54,618 nt of DNA from a bacterium (GTDB lineage: Bacteria > Krumholzibacteriota > Krumholzibacteriia > LZORAL124-64-63). Both the position numbers and the translations under genes were made by a program. Shown here in pieces: positions 1 to 7,898 of this stretch. Numbering within the stretch: the stretch's first letter is position 1; every line of letters begins with the position of its first letter. The notes under the pieces are model-generated. The model was not told the origin of the DNA. It was given only the letters and a program-made list of their open reading frames with translations, and ran no database searches. The DNA lies in the NCBI GenBank assembly GCA_003353795.1, contig PIVY01000001.1, positions 80,932 through 135,549 on the forward strand. The letters run 5' to 3'.

Positions 1-1
1 G

Positions 2-694
2 GGCTGCAATGACGACTTCCACGCCGACTACACGTCGAAGCTGGACGTCTTGCTGAGCGCCGGGGTGATCTACTACCTGGTGATCGACGGCTACGGGGGC
101 GATGCCGGAGACTACGTCCTGAACGTCATGGAACTGGACGACTGCGAACTGGCGATTCCCGCGGACTCGGTACTCGAAGGTGAGCCGCCCCTCGTGGACG
201 GCACCGGGATCCTCGACTGCCACAACGGCGGTTGCCAGTTCGTGGACGAATGTGCCGAGAGCACCTGGCAGGTCCTGGGTGGCGATGTCTTGGGCGAACT
301 GTCCTTCCACGGCCGGTCCGGCTGGTACATCGACGGCGGCGCGGATTTCCGCGACACCGACTGGTTCGAGGTCACCTTCGGCCTCGACGGCGTGATCGAG
401 ATCGTGGCCGACGCCGAGGAGCCGACTTATCTGTTCGAACTCGGTCCGCAGGATTGCGGCACGGTCGGCGTCGTGCAGAACGTTTCCATCGGGCCGTGCG
501 TGCCGAACACCATGACCATCACCGGCGATGTCGGGTCCACGGCCTGGATCTGGGTCGGTCCGCAGACCTTCACGTCACCCACGGGCGCGACGCCCTACGA
601 GTTCGACTACCTGCTCGAGATCTCGGGGCTGGAGATCGGGCACGTGGCCGTGGAGGCGGAGAGCTGGACGGGAGTCAAGGCCCTGTACCGTTAG
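2..694 (+). CDS. Secreted PPC-like paralog 1 (5' end cut by window edge)
   Basis: The reading frame is open from base 2, so the signal peptide and first part of the protein lie outside the window. What remains starts inside the first beta-sandwich (CNDDF, DYTSKL, YYLVIDGYGGDAGDY), a pattern typical of pre-peptidase C-terminal (PPC)-like domains. It continues into a second domain marked by EPPL, NGGC, RDTDWF, TYLFELGPQDC and IWVGP. The protein ends in the tail SWTGVKALYR, shared with the seven paralogs starting at 4182. It is probably exported to the periplasm or cell surface; its ligand is unknown. It is the only family member upstream of the glycyl radical genes and has its own terminator. 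The family relationship is certain; a binding or adhesion role is inference. Confidence 0.85.
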   Translation, partial: GCNDDFHADYTSKLDVLLSAGVIYYLVIDGYGGDAGDYVLNVMELDDCELAIPADSVLEGEPPLVDGTGILDCHNGGCQFVDECAESTWQVLGGDVLGELSFHGRSGWYIDGGADFRDTDWFEVTFGLDGVIEIVADAEEPTYLFELGPQDCGTVGVVQNVSIGPCVPNTMTITGDVGSTAWIWVGPQTFTSPTGATPYEFDYLLEISGLEIGHVAVEAESWTGVKALYR

Positions 695-715
695 TATGCT
701 GGGATCGCGCGCCAG

Positions 716-742
716 GGGCCCGGCTTCGCGCCGGGCCCTTTT
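716..742 (+). terminator. Rho-independent terminator after paralog 1
   Basis: A perfect 9-bp GC-rich stem (GGGCCCGGC / GCCGGGCCC) with a TTCGC loop is followed directly by TTTTCCTT. It lies 21 nt after the stop codon of paralog 1 and separates it from the glycyl radical pair. Confidence 0.88.
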
Positions 743-806
743 CCTTGCGCCGGCGTAGCCGCTGCGTCAACTTGCCGATAACGCCAGCAACCGGGAGAAT
801 CGACAG

Positions 807-1700
807 GTGGTCAGCGGTCGCATCTTCGATCTCAAGCGGTACTCGGTCCACGACGGACCGGGGATCCGCACCACCGTGTTCCTGCAGGGTTGCCCGCTGA
901 GCTGCCCCTGGTGCCACAACCCCGAGTCTCGCCCGGGTACGCCCGTGCCGGGTTTCCGCGCCGATCGCTGCTTGAGCTGCCTGGCCTGCGGCGAGGTCTG
1001 TCCCGAGGACACCAAGCCCATGCCGCACTCACCCTGGTCGGCGACCTGCGATCATTGCGGACGGTGCGTGGGTGTGTGCCCGGCGGGCGCGCGCGAACTT
1101 GCCGGCCGGGACGTGGACAGCGAATCGTTGCTCGTCGAGCTCGAACGCGACCGCCTGCACTTCGAGGAGAGCGGGGGTGGCGTGACCTTCGGTGGCGGCG
1201 AACCCCTGGCCCAGCCCGAGTTCCTCCTCGCCTTGCTGCGCGGGTGCCGCGATCGCGACCTCCACACCGCGGTGGACACCACCGGATTCGGGCATGCCGA
1301 CCTGGTCGACCAGATGGCCGATCTGACGGACCTCTGGCTCTTCGATCTCAAGCATCCCGACCCGGCCCGGCATGCTGAGCTCACCGGCGAGGACAACACG
1401 CTCATCCTGGCGAACTTGCGCCGCCTGGCCCGAGCGGGCTGCAGCATCTGGTTACGAGTGCCGCTCGTGCCGGGCCTCACCGACCAGCCGGAGGCGCTGA
1501 AGCAGACGGCGAACCTGGCGCGTGAACTGGGCATCGGTCGCCTGCATCTGCTACCCTATCATCGAGCGGCAGCGGGCAAGCTGGATCGCTTCGACCTCGA
1601 GGATGCCGGCGGCGGTCTCGCGCCACCGACCTCCGATCACGTCGATCGACTGGCTGCCGCAATGCGTTCCCCGGATCTGGACGTGATCATCGGAGGCTGA
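807..1700 (+). CDS. Glycyl radical enzyme activase (radical SAM)
   Basis: This 297-residue radical SAM protein should generate the glycyl radical on the enzyme encoded 2 nt downstream, using S-adenosylmethionine and a reduced [4Fe-4S] cluster. The cluster motif CX3CX2C is at Cys29, Cys33 and Cys36. Two ferredoxin-type clusters follow in an insert (Cys55/58/61/65 and Cys81/84/87/91), the architecture of the GRE activases of the PflA/HypE/CutD group. The glycine-rich GGGVTFGGGEPL segment is also characteristic. The start is GTG with GGGAG upstream. Cytoplasmic. Tight coupling to the partner makes the assignment secure; the exact partner class is taken from the neighbour. Confidence 0.93.
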   Translation: MVSGRIFDLKRYSVHDGPGIRTTVFLQGCPLSCPWCHNPESRPGTPVPGFRADRCLSCLACGEVCPEDTKPMPHSPWSATCDHCGRCVGVCPAGARELAGRDVDSESLLVELERDRLHFEESGGGVTFGGGEPLAQPEFLLALLRGCRDRDLHTAVDTTGFGHADLVDQMADLTDLWLFDLKHPDPARHAELTGEDNTLILANLRRLARAGCSIWLRVPLVPGLTDQPEALKQTANLARELGIGRLHLLPYHRAAAGKLDRFDLEDAGGGLAPPTSDHVDRLAAAMRSPDLDVIIGG

Positions 1701-1702
1701 CC

Positions 1703-4054
1703 GTGAACGAACGCGTGGCGCGACTCCGCCAGGAGAGCTTCGAGACCCCCGTGACCCTGGACCACGAGCGAGCGGCCATCGTCACCGACGCCTACCGCGA
1801 AAATCTGGGGCGTCTGTCCACGCCCATGCTCCGGGCCACGGCGTTCTACGACCTGTGTCGTCGCAAGTCGCTCTACATCGGCGAGGACGAACTCATCGTC
1901 GGCGAACGGGGTCCGCGACCCAAGTGCGTTGGCACGTACCCCGAGATCACCTGCCACACGCTCGACGACCTCGAGATCCTCGACACGCGCCCGCAGAATC
2001 CCTACCGCGTGAGCGACCAGACCCGCCTGGTCTTCGCCGAGCAGGTGATCCCGTTCTGGCGGGGGCGTTCCATGCGCGCATTCGTGCTGGAACGCATGGA
2101 GGACGAGTGGAGCACCTACTACGAGGCCGGCATCTTCACCGAGTTCATGGAGCAGCGCGCTCCCGGTCACACCACGCTCGACGGCAAGTTCTATACACGG
2201 GGCATGGAGGACTTCCAGAACGACATCGAACTGGCCGTCGCCGCCCTCGATCCCGCCGACGCCGACGCGGTGGCCAAGCGTGAACAACTGCAGGCCATGC
2301 GCCTGAGCTGCGACGCGGTGATCCTCTTCGCCGAGCGTCACGCCGACCATGCCGAGGACCAGGCTCGCAACGCCTCGAGCGAGCGCGCCGCCGAACTGCG
2401 CGAGATCGCGCGCATCTGCCGCCGCGTGCCGCGTCACGCCCCGCGCACGTTCCACGAGGCGCTGCAGATGTACTGGTTCATGCATCTGGGCACCATTACC
2501 GAACTCAACGGCTGGGACGCCATGAATCCCGGTCACCTCGACCGCTACTTCCAGCCCTTCTACGACCGGGATCTTCGCACCCGCATCCTCGATCGGGACC
2601 GCGCCAAGGAATTGCTGGGCTGTTTCTGGATCAAGTTCGACCACCATCCGGCGCCGCCCAAGGTGGGCGTCACGGCCCAGGAGTCGAGCACCTACAACGA
2701 CTTCACCAACATCAACGTGGGCGGCGTGCTGGAGAACGGTCAGGACGGCGTGAGCGAGCTGAGCTTCCTCATGCTCGAGGTCATGGACGAGGTTCATCTG
2801 TTGCAACCTCAGGGCAACATCCAGCTCTCCAAGCGCACCAGCGACCGCTTCCTCAAGGCGGCCTGCCGGGTGATCCGCAACGGCTACGGCTACCCGTCGG
2901 TGTTCAATGCCGACACCGTGATCGCCCAGCTGCTGCGGCAGGGCAAGTCGCTGACCGACGCGCGCGAAGGCGGCAGCAGCGGCTGCGTAGAGACCGGGGC
3001 GTTCGGCAAGGAAGCCTACTTCCTCACCGGCTACCTCAACCTTCCCAAGCTGCTGGAGCTGGCGTTGCACGACGGGCGCGATCTACGCACCCGTCGGCAA
3101 CTCGGCCCAAGGTCGGGCGACCCGGTGCACTTCACATCGGTGGCTGACGTGATGCAGGCCTTCGCCGTCCAGGTTCGGCACGCGGTGGCGGTGAAGCATC
3201 GTGGGAACCAGGTCATCGAGCAGCTCTTCGCGGCCCGCATGCCGGCCACGTTCCTGTCGGTGCTCATCGACGACTGCATCGAGAACGGTCGCGACTACAA
3301 CGCCGGCGGCGCTCGCTACAACACCACGTACATCCAGTGCGTGGGTATCGGCACGATCACCGACAGCCTGTCGGCGCTGGAGCATCACGTCTTTGGCGGC
3401 GATCTGCCGCTTTCCGAACTGCTGGCGGCGCTGGACGACGACTTCGACGGCGAAGAACCGCTGCGCCAGCGCCTCTGGAACCGCACCCCGCGCTGGGGCA
3501 ACGACGACGACCGCGCCGACCGGCACATGGAGCAGGTGTTCGAATTAGTGCTCGAGCTCATCGACGGCTTGCCCAACAGTCGCGGCGGCCGCTACCACGT
3601 GGACATGCTGCCGACCACGTGCCACGTGTACTTCGGCAAGGTCTGCGGCGCGACGCCGGACGGACGCCATGCCGGTCGGCCGCTGAGCGAGGGCATCTCG
3701 CCGGTACAGGGCACCGACTCCAAGGGGCCCACGGCCGTGGTCAACAGCTGCGCCAAGATGGACCACGAACGCACCGGCGGCACCCTGCTGAACATGAAGT
3801 TCTTGCCGAGCGTGCTCGCCGGCGAGGAGGGCATCGAAAAGCTGGCGCGGCTCATCCGCACCTACTTCCGGCAGGGCGGCCACCACATGCAGTTCAACGT
3901 GGTGGACGTGGCGACGCTGCGGCGGGCGCAGAAGCATCCCGAGGAGCATCGGGATCTCATCGTGAGGGTGGCGGGCTACAGCGATTACTTTTGCGACATC
4001 GGGGAGGCGTTGCAGGAGGAGATCATCGCGCGGACGGAGCAGGAGGAGGCCTAG
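1703..4054 (+). CDS. hypD: Glycyl radical enzyme, probable trans-4-hydroxy-L-proline dehydratase
   Basis: A 783-residue glycyl radical enzyme. The thiyl-radical cysteine is Cys428 in SSGCVETG, with general-base candidate Glu430; the radical glycine is Gly758 in RVAGYSDYF near the C-terminus. The stretch AGIFTEFMEQRAPGHT (Phe148, His156) and the region after Cys428 (FGKEAYFLTGYLN) agree with what I recall of hydroxyproline dehydratase rather than choline lyase, glycerol dehydratase or pyruvate formate-lyase. Such an enzyme converts trans-4-hydroxy-L-proline to pyrroline-5-carboxylate under anoxia. No P5C reductase gene (proC) is nearby. Start GTG behind GGAGG. The symbol means the Hyp dehydratase, not the hydrogenase maturation protein. 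GRE status is near certain; the substrate is a strong inference. Confidence 0.85.
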   Translation: MNERVARLRQESFETPVTLDHERAAIVTDAYRENLGRLSTPMLRATAFYDLCRRKSLYIGEDELIVGERGPRPKCVGTYPEITCHTLDDLEILDTRPQNPYRVSDQTRLVFAEQVIPFWRGRSMRAFVLERMEDEWSTYYEAGIFTEFMEQRAPGHTTLDGKFYTRGMEDFQNDIELAVAALDPADADAVAKREQLQAMRLSCDAVILFAERHADHAEDQARNASSERAAELREIARICRRVPRHAPRTFHEALQMYWFMHLGTITELNGWDAMNPGHLDRYFQPFYDRDLRTRILDRDRAKELLGCFWIKFDHHPAPPKVGVTAQESSTYNDFTNINVGGVLENGQDGVSELSFLMLEVMDEVHLLQPQGNIQLSKRTSDRFLKAACRVIRNGYGYPSVFNADTVIAQLLRQGKSLTDAREGGSSGCVETGAFGKEAYFLTGYLNLPKLLELALHDGRDLRTRRQLGPRSGDPVHFTSVADVMQAFAVQVRHAVAVKHRGNQVIEQLFAARMPATFLSVLIDDCIENGRDYNAGGARYNTTYIQCVGIGTITDSLSALEHHVFGGDLPLSELLAALDDDFDGEEPLRQRLWNRTPRWGNDDDRADRHMEQVFELVLELIDGLPNSRGGRYHVDMLPTTCHVYFGKVCGATPDGRHAGRPLSEGISPVQGTDSKGPTAVVNSCAKMDHERTGGTLLNMKFLPSVLAGEEGIEKLARLIRTYFRQGGHHMQFNVVDVATLRRAQKHPEEHRDLIVRVAGYSDYFCDIGEALQEEIIARTEQEEA

Positions 4055-4100
4055 AGGTCGGCGATCTGTCGCCGAACCTCAGCGTGGACCCTGATTCGCG

Positions 4101-4129
4101 TCGAATACCCCCCAGGATCGTGATATAAT
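4101..4129 (+). promoter_or_regulatory. Extended -10 promoter for the secreted paralog array
   Basis: A perfect extended -10 (TGATATAAT, hexamer at 4124-4129) stands out in GC-rich sequence. The best -35 is weak (TCGAAT at 4101-4106, 17-nt spacer), as expected for an extended -10 site. The predicted start near 4136 gives a leader of about 45 nt before the ATG at 4182. Confidence 0.65.
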
Positions 4130-4137
4130 GACATTCG

Positions 4138-4160
4138 CCTGTCAGGATCCATCTGGCAGG
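4138..4160 (+). promoter_or_regulatory. 5'-end hairpin of the array leader
   Basis: CCTGTCAG and CTGGCAGG form an 8-bp stem (one G-U pair) around a 7-nt loop. It starts within a few bases of the predicted transcript 5' end and ends 10 nt before the GGGGGAGA ribosome site. A hairpin here could shield the mRNA 5' end from RNase E-type decay or tune translation; this role is inferred. Confidence 0.5.
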
Positions 4161-4181
4161 AAAGGCTCCGGGGGGAGACCC

Positions 4182-5213
4182 ATGATCCGACTGCTAACGC
4201 TGTTGACCTTGTTGTTGCTGACCTCGCCGACCGTCGCCCTCGATACGAGCCATCGGGCGCCCGCCAAGGCGACCGTCCACGCCGAAGCGTCGCCGGCCGA
4301 TCCCGCGGTGATCCGCCAGGGCGGCGACACCATCCTCGACGCCGTGCCGCTGGCCATACCCACCAACGATCTCGCCGGCACCACCGTCGGCTACACCGAC
4401 GACTACGACGAGGTTTGTCCCTACAACGATTCGGTGGCGCCCGACGTGGTCTACACCTTCACGCCCGACAGCGACATGCTGGTCATCATCGACATGCTCG
4501 GCTCGACGTACGACACGAAGATCTACGTCTACGACGAGAACCTCTCGCTCGTCGCCTGCAACGACGACTTCTACTCGGACTACGTGTCGCGGCTGGAGAA
4601 CGTACCGTTGATCGGAGGTGTGGCCTATTACCTGGTCATCGACGGGTACGGGGCCGAAGCCGGGGACTACGTGCTGACGATCGAGGAATTCATTCCCTGC
4701 GAGCTCGATCCCTTCTGGTCCGACGAGAACGAGCCGCCGCTGGAGTACGATTACGTCGACAACTGGAACGGGGGCTGCAATACCGATCCTCTGGATGGGC
4801 CGTTCCAGGACCTCTACCCGTGGCATACGTTCGCCGGAGTCAGCGGCTGGTATCTCGCCGGGGGATCGAACAACCGCGACACCGACTGGTACCGCCTGGT
4901 AATTCCCACCTGGACCGGCGGAGTCCTCGATTTCACCGGCGACGCCGAGCAGCCCACCTACCTGTTCGAACTCGGCCCGCAGGATTGCGGCGAGGTCGCC
5001 GTGCTGCAGTCCGTGGAGATCGGCCCCTGCCAGGAGAACGTCATGACCATCGTCGCCGAACCCGGCTCGGTCGTCTGGTTCTGGGTCGGCCCCACCACGT
5101 TCGAATCTCCCGACGGCTCGGATGTCTACGAGTACGACTACATCCTCGAGTTCCCGTGGGTCACCGCCGTCGAGGACCACACCCTCTCCAGCGTCAAGAA
5201 TCTGTTCCGCTGA
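4182..5213 (+). CDS. Secreted PPC-like paralog 2
   Basis: 343 residues. The ATG at 4182 was chosen over the longer frame because it follows GGGGGAGA and opens a clean signal peptide (basic MIR, leucine-rich core, cleavage near PTVA/LD). Residues about 45-170 form the PPC-like domain (RQGGDTI, YTDDYDEVCPY, DTKIYVYDEN, CNDDF, YYLVIDGYG). Residues about 175-325 form the second domain (EPPLEYDYVDNWNGGC, RDTDWY, TYLFELGPQDC, FWVGPTTF). The tail is HTLSSVKNLFR. It is the first gene of the seven-gene run behind the 4101-4129 promoter. Acidic, cysteine-containing and exported; likely a surface or periplasmic binding protein. No catalytic residues are recognisable. Confidence 0.88.
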   Translation: MIRLLTLLTLLLLTSPTVALDTSHRAPAKATVHAEASPADPAVIRQGGDTILDAVPLAIPTNDLAGTTVGYTDDYDEVCPYNDSVAPDVVYTFTPDSDMLVIIDMLGSTYDTKIYVYDENLSLVACNDDFYSDYVSRLENVPLIGGVAYYLVIDGYGAEAGDYVLTIEEFIPCELDPFWSDENEPPLEYDYVDNWNGGCNTDPLDGPFQDLYPWHTFAGVSGWYLAGGSNNRDTDWYRLVIPTWTGGVLDFTGDAEQPTYLFELGPQDCGEVAVLQSVEIGPCQENVMTIVAEPGSVVWFWVGPTTFESPDGSDVYEYDYILEFPWVTAVEDHTLSSVKNLFR

Positions 5214-5229
5214 TCGAAAGGCGTCGCCC

Positions 5230-6255
5230 ATGCGCACCATCGTCATCATCATGATCCTCGGCCTCGCCGTGCCGGCGCTGGCTTTCGACCTCGGACCGGC
5301 GGGACCGGTCAAGCAAACCGTGAACCAGGAGCCGCCGCCGGCCGATCCGGACGTGATGCGCCAGGGCGGCGACAACGTCCTGGACGCTGCGGACCTGGTC
5401 ATTCCCACCGTCGATCTCGTCGGCACCACAATCGGCTACACCGACTACTACGACGAGGTCTGTCCCTACACCAACTCGACGTCGCCCGACGTGGTCTACA
5501 CGTTCACGCCGGACCAGTCTGTCGCGATCAACGTCGACATGTTCGGCTCGGCCTACGACACCAAGATCTACATCTACGACGCCAATCTGAACCTGGTGAA
5601 CTGCAACGACGATTTCTACAGCGACTACACGTCGAGGCTCGAGAACGTGGCGGTCGCCGGCGGTGAGGTCTACTACCTGGTGATCGACGGCTACGGGGGA
5701 GACGCCGGCGAATATTTGCTGAATGTCGAGGAGTTCGAGCCCTGCGTGGTCGAGTGCTCGCCCTGGAGTGAAGACGAGAATGAGCCGCCGCTGGCCATGG
5801 ACTACGTAGACCTGTGGAACGGCGGTTGCGATCCCGATCCCGAAAATCCGATGCTGCAGCCCCTGTCGGGGGGCCAATTCTGCGGCGTGTCGGGCTGGTA
5901 TGTCTCGCAGGGGGGAAATATGCGCGACACCGACTGGTTCCTTTTCCAGGTGCCTTACTCGGGCACGTTCGAGATCGTCGTGACCGCCGAGTATCAGACC
6001 TATCTGTTCGAACTGGGTCCCCAGGATTGCGGCAACGTGGGCGTGCTCCAGATGGTGACCTGTGATCCCTGTTTCGAGACCGTGATGCAGGTGAACAGTC
6101 CGGGGGGAGAGGACATCTGGCTCTGGGTCAGTCCGACGGTCTTCGCGTCGCCTCTTGGCCTCGACGTGCAGGAATACGTCTACACGCTCTGGATCCCCAT
6201 CGGCGACGCGGTGGAGAGCCACACGCTGTCCGATGTGAAGGATCTGTTCCGCTGA
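5230..6255 (+). CDS. Secreted PPC-like paralog 3
   Basis: 341 residues, 16 nt after paralog 2. The ATG at 5230 follows AAAGGCG and starts a signal peptide ending near PALA/FD. The longer upstream frame overlaps the previous gene and lacks an export signal at its start. The same two domains occur: RQGGDNV, YTDYYDEVCPY, DTKIYIYDAN, CNDDFYSDYTSRLENV and YYLVIDGYGG, then NEPPLAMDYVDLWNGGC, FCGVSGWY, RDTDWF, TYLFELGPQDCG and LWVSPT. The tail is HTLSDVKDLFR. Close in sequence to paralog 2, so the pair probably arose by recent tandem duplication. Secreted; function unknown. Confidence 0.88.
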   Translation: MRTIVIIMILGLAVPALAFDLGPAGPVKQTVNQEPPPADPDVMRQGGDNVLDAADLVIPTVDLVGTTIGYTDYYDEVCPYTNSTSPDVVYTFTPDQSVAINVDMFGSAYDTKIYIYDANLNLVNCNDDFYSDYTSRLENVAVAGGEVYYLVIDGYGGDAGEYLLNVEEFEPCVVECSPWSEDENEPPLAMDYVDLWNGGCDPDPENPMLQPLSGGQFCGVSGWYVSQGGNMRDTDWFLFQVPYSGTFEIVVTAEYQTYLFELGPQDCGNVGVLQMVTCDPCFETVMQVNSPGGEDIWLWVSPTVFASPLGLDVQEYVYTLWIPIGDAVESHTLSDVKDLFR

Positions 6256-6271
6256 CCGAGAGGAGACCGTC

Positions 6272-6832
6272 ATGCGGATCGGCGCCACGCTCGCAATGTT
6301 GATCGCCACCGTGTCGCTGGCGCCGGCCATCGAATGCCCGGACGGCGCGGTTCTCGAAAATGAACCACCGCTGATCGACGGCTACATCGACCAGCACAAT
6401 GGAGGGTGCGACACCCTTCCCGAAGGTGCTGACCCGCTGTTCCAGTCGCTCGACCGGGGTTGGTTCTGCGGCGAGACCGGCTGGTACAACGTGGATGGCG
6501 AGTTCCACCGCGACACGGATTGGTTCCTCGTCGAGTTTCCCGAGGCGGACTTCCTCGGCATCTACGGGTGGGCCGAAGAGCCCACCTATCTCTTCGTGCG
6601 CACACCGGACTGCGAAGCGCCCCTGGTCATCGAGAGCGTCTGGCTCGTCGAAGAACAGGCGCACACGCTCTACTACGAGGGCGCGCTGGGCGAAAACGTG
6701 TGGGTCTGGATCGCGCCGCCGGCCTATGCCGCACCAGGCTGGCCGATGACATGGAGCTATCAGGTGCGTTTCGTTGCCGTCACGCCGGTGGAGGAACCCA
6801 CCTGGTCGTCCGTGAAGCAGATGTTCGACTGA
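6272..6832 (+). CDS. Short secreted paralog 4 lacking the PPC-like domain
   Basis: 186 residues. A signal peptide (cleavage near LAPA/IE) runs straight into the second family domain: ECPDGAVLENEPPL, NGGC, FCGETGWY, RDTDWF, TYLFVRTPDC, VWVWIAPPAY. The whole PPC-like domain of about 130 residues is absent, and the join is exactly at the domain border. The tail TWSSVKQMFD is kept. The gene has its own GAGAGGAG ribosome site and a 16-nt spacer like its neighbours, so it looks like a working deletion derivative, not debris. It shows that the second domain and the tail form a self-standing module. Confidence 0.87.
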   Translation: MRIGATLAMLIATVSLAPAIECPDGAVLENEPPLIDGYIDQHNGGCDTLPEGADPLFQSLDRGWFCGETGWYNVDGEFHRDTDWFLVEFPEADFLGIYGWAEEPTYLFVRTPDCEAPLVIESVWLVEEQAHTLYYEGALGENVWVWIAPPAYAAPGWPMTWSYQVRFVAVTPVEEPTWSSVKQMFD

Positions 6833-6848
6833 TCCGGAGGTGACCGTC

Positions 6849-7883
6849 ATGCGTCTATTCGCGACCATCATTCTTATGCTCGTCCTGGCTGCCGGCGCCC
6901 TGGCCTACGATCTGGGCAATGCCGCTTCGCCCAAGCCCGCGATCCAGCACACGCCGCCGCCCATCGATCCGGAGATGCTCCGCCAGGGCGGCGATACCAT
7001 CGCCGATGCGGTGGAACTGACAATCCCCGTCTGGGAACTCGTCGGCACCACGGTCGGATACACCGACGACTACGACGAGGCCTGCCCGTACACGCAGTCG
7101 ACCTCGCCGGACGTGGTCTACACGTTCGTGTCCAGCCAAGACGCGGTCGTCGACATCGACATGTTCGGCTCCGGCTACGACACCAAGATCTACGTGTATG
7201 ACGAAAACCTCGAGCTGGTGGCGTGCAATGACGATTTCTATCCCGACTACACCTCGAAGATCGAGTTCCTCGCACTCGATGGCGGCGTGCGCTACTACCT
7301 CGTCATCGACGGCTACGGTGGCGATGCCGGAGAGTACGTCCTGTCCATCAACGAGTGGATCATCGAGCAGCTGGAGTGTCCGATGGGCGCGGTCCTGGAA
7401 GACGAACCACCGCTGGCCGTCGATTACGTCGACGAGCACAACGGGGGCTGTAACAATCCCGACGCGCCTGACGCGCCGCGCTTCCAGCACATCGCCAGCC
7501 AGATGTTCTGCGGCGTCAGCGGCTGGTACCTCTATGAGGGCTCGACCAACCGCGACACCGACTGGTTCACGGTGACCTTACCCGCCAGCGGCACGCTCAC
7601 CATTACCGGCGATGCGGACTACCACTCCTACATCTTCGAACTCGGCCCGCAGGAATGCGACGTGGTCGGCGTGCTCCAGAACATCGAGATCGGCCCCTTC
7701 AACCCCGGCTACATGATCCTGACCGGCGAGCCCGGCGCCACGGTCTGGATCTGGGTGGGGCCGACGACCTTCGAGGCTCCGAACGGGCAGGATGTCGATG
7801 AATACCTGTACATCCTGATGCTCGACGATCCCGTGTCCGTGAAGAATCACAGCTGGACCGGTGTGAAGGCCCTCTTCGACTGA
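6849..7883 (+). CDS. Secreted PPC-like paralog 5
   Basis: 344 residues. The ATG at 6849 was preferred to the GTG at 6840 because CCGGAGG lies 8 nt upstream and the signal peptide (MRLFATII..., cleavage near GALA/YD) begins there. First domain: RQGGDTIADA, YTDDYDEACPY, SPDVVYTF, DTKIYVYDEN, CNDDFYPDYTSKIE, YYLVIDGYGGDAGEY. Second domain: CPMGAVLEDEPPL, NGGC, FCGVSGWY, RDTDWF, SYIFELGPQEC, IWVGPTTF. Tail HSWTGVKALFD. The FELGPQDC cysteine is conserved in spacing, suggesting disulfides after export. Fifth family member in the window, same operon; function unknown. Confidence 0.88.
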   Translation: MRLFATIILMLVLAAGALAYDLGNAASPKPAIQHTPPPIDPEMLRQGGDTIADAVELTIPVWELVGTTVGYTDDYDEACPYTQSTSPDVVYTFVSSQDAVVDIDMFGSGYDTKIYVYDENLELVACNDDFYPDYTSKIEFLALDGGVRYYLVIDGYGGDAGEYVLSINEWIIEQLECPMGAVLEDEPPLAVDYVDEHNGGCNNPDAPDAPRFQHIASQMFCGVSGWYLYEGSTNRDTDWFTVTLPASGTLTITGDADYHSYIFELGPQECDVVGVLQNIEIGPFNPGYMILTGEPGATVWIWVGPTTFEAPNGQDVDEYLYILMLDDPVSVKNHSWTGVKALFD

Positions 7884-7898
7884 CCGGAAAGGAAGATC

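Noticed and set aside
1637-3070. Long antisense frame (477 codons) opposite the glycyl radical enzyme
   Set aside because: It is the GC-rich shadow of a gene with intact catalytic motifs; its protein is Val/Ala/Gly/Arg-rich with no recognisable domain.
1703-4054. Pyruvate formate-lyase or choline TMA-lyase as identity of the glycyl radical enzyme
   Set aside because: PFL would have two adjacent catalytic cysteines, and there are no microcompartment genes as expected for CutC; the GCVETG and EFMEQRAPGHT segments fit the Hyp dehydratase group better.
4194-5429. Antisense frames of 200-410 codons under the secreted paralogs (also 5194-6330, 8970-10121, 9907-10971)
   Set aside because: They recur at the same place under each paralog because the sense sequences are alike, and they contain only His/Val/Asp-rich noise.
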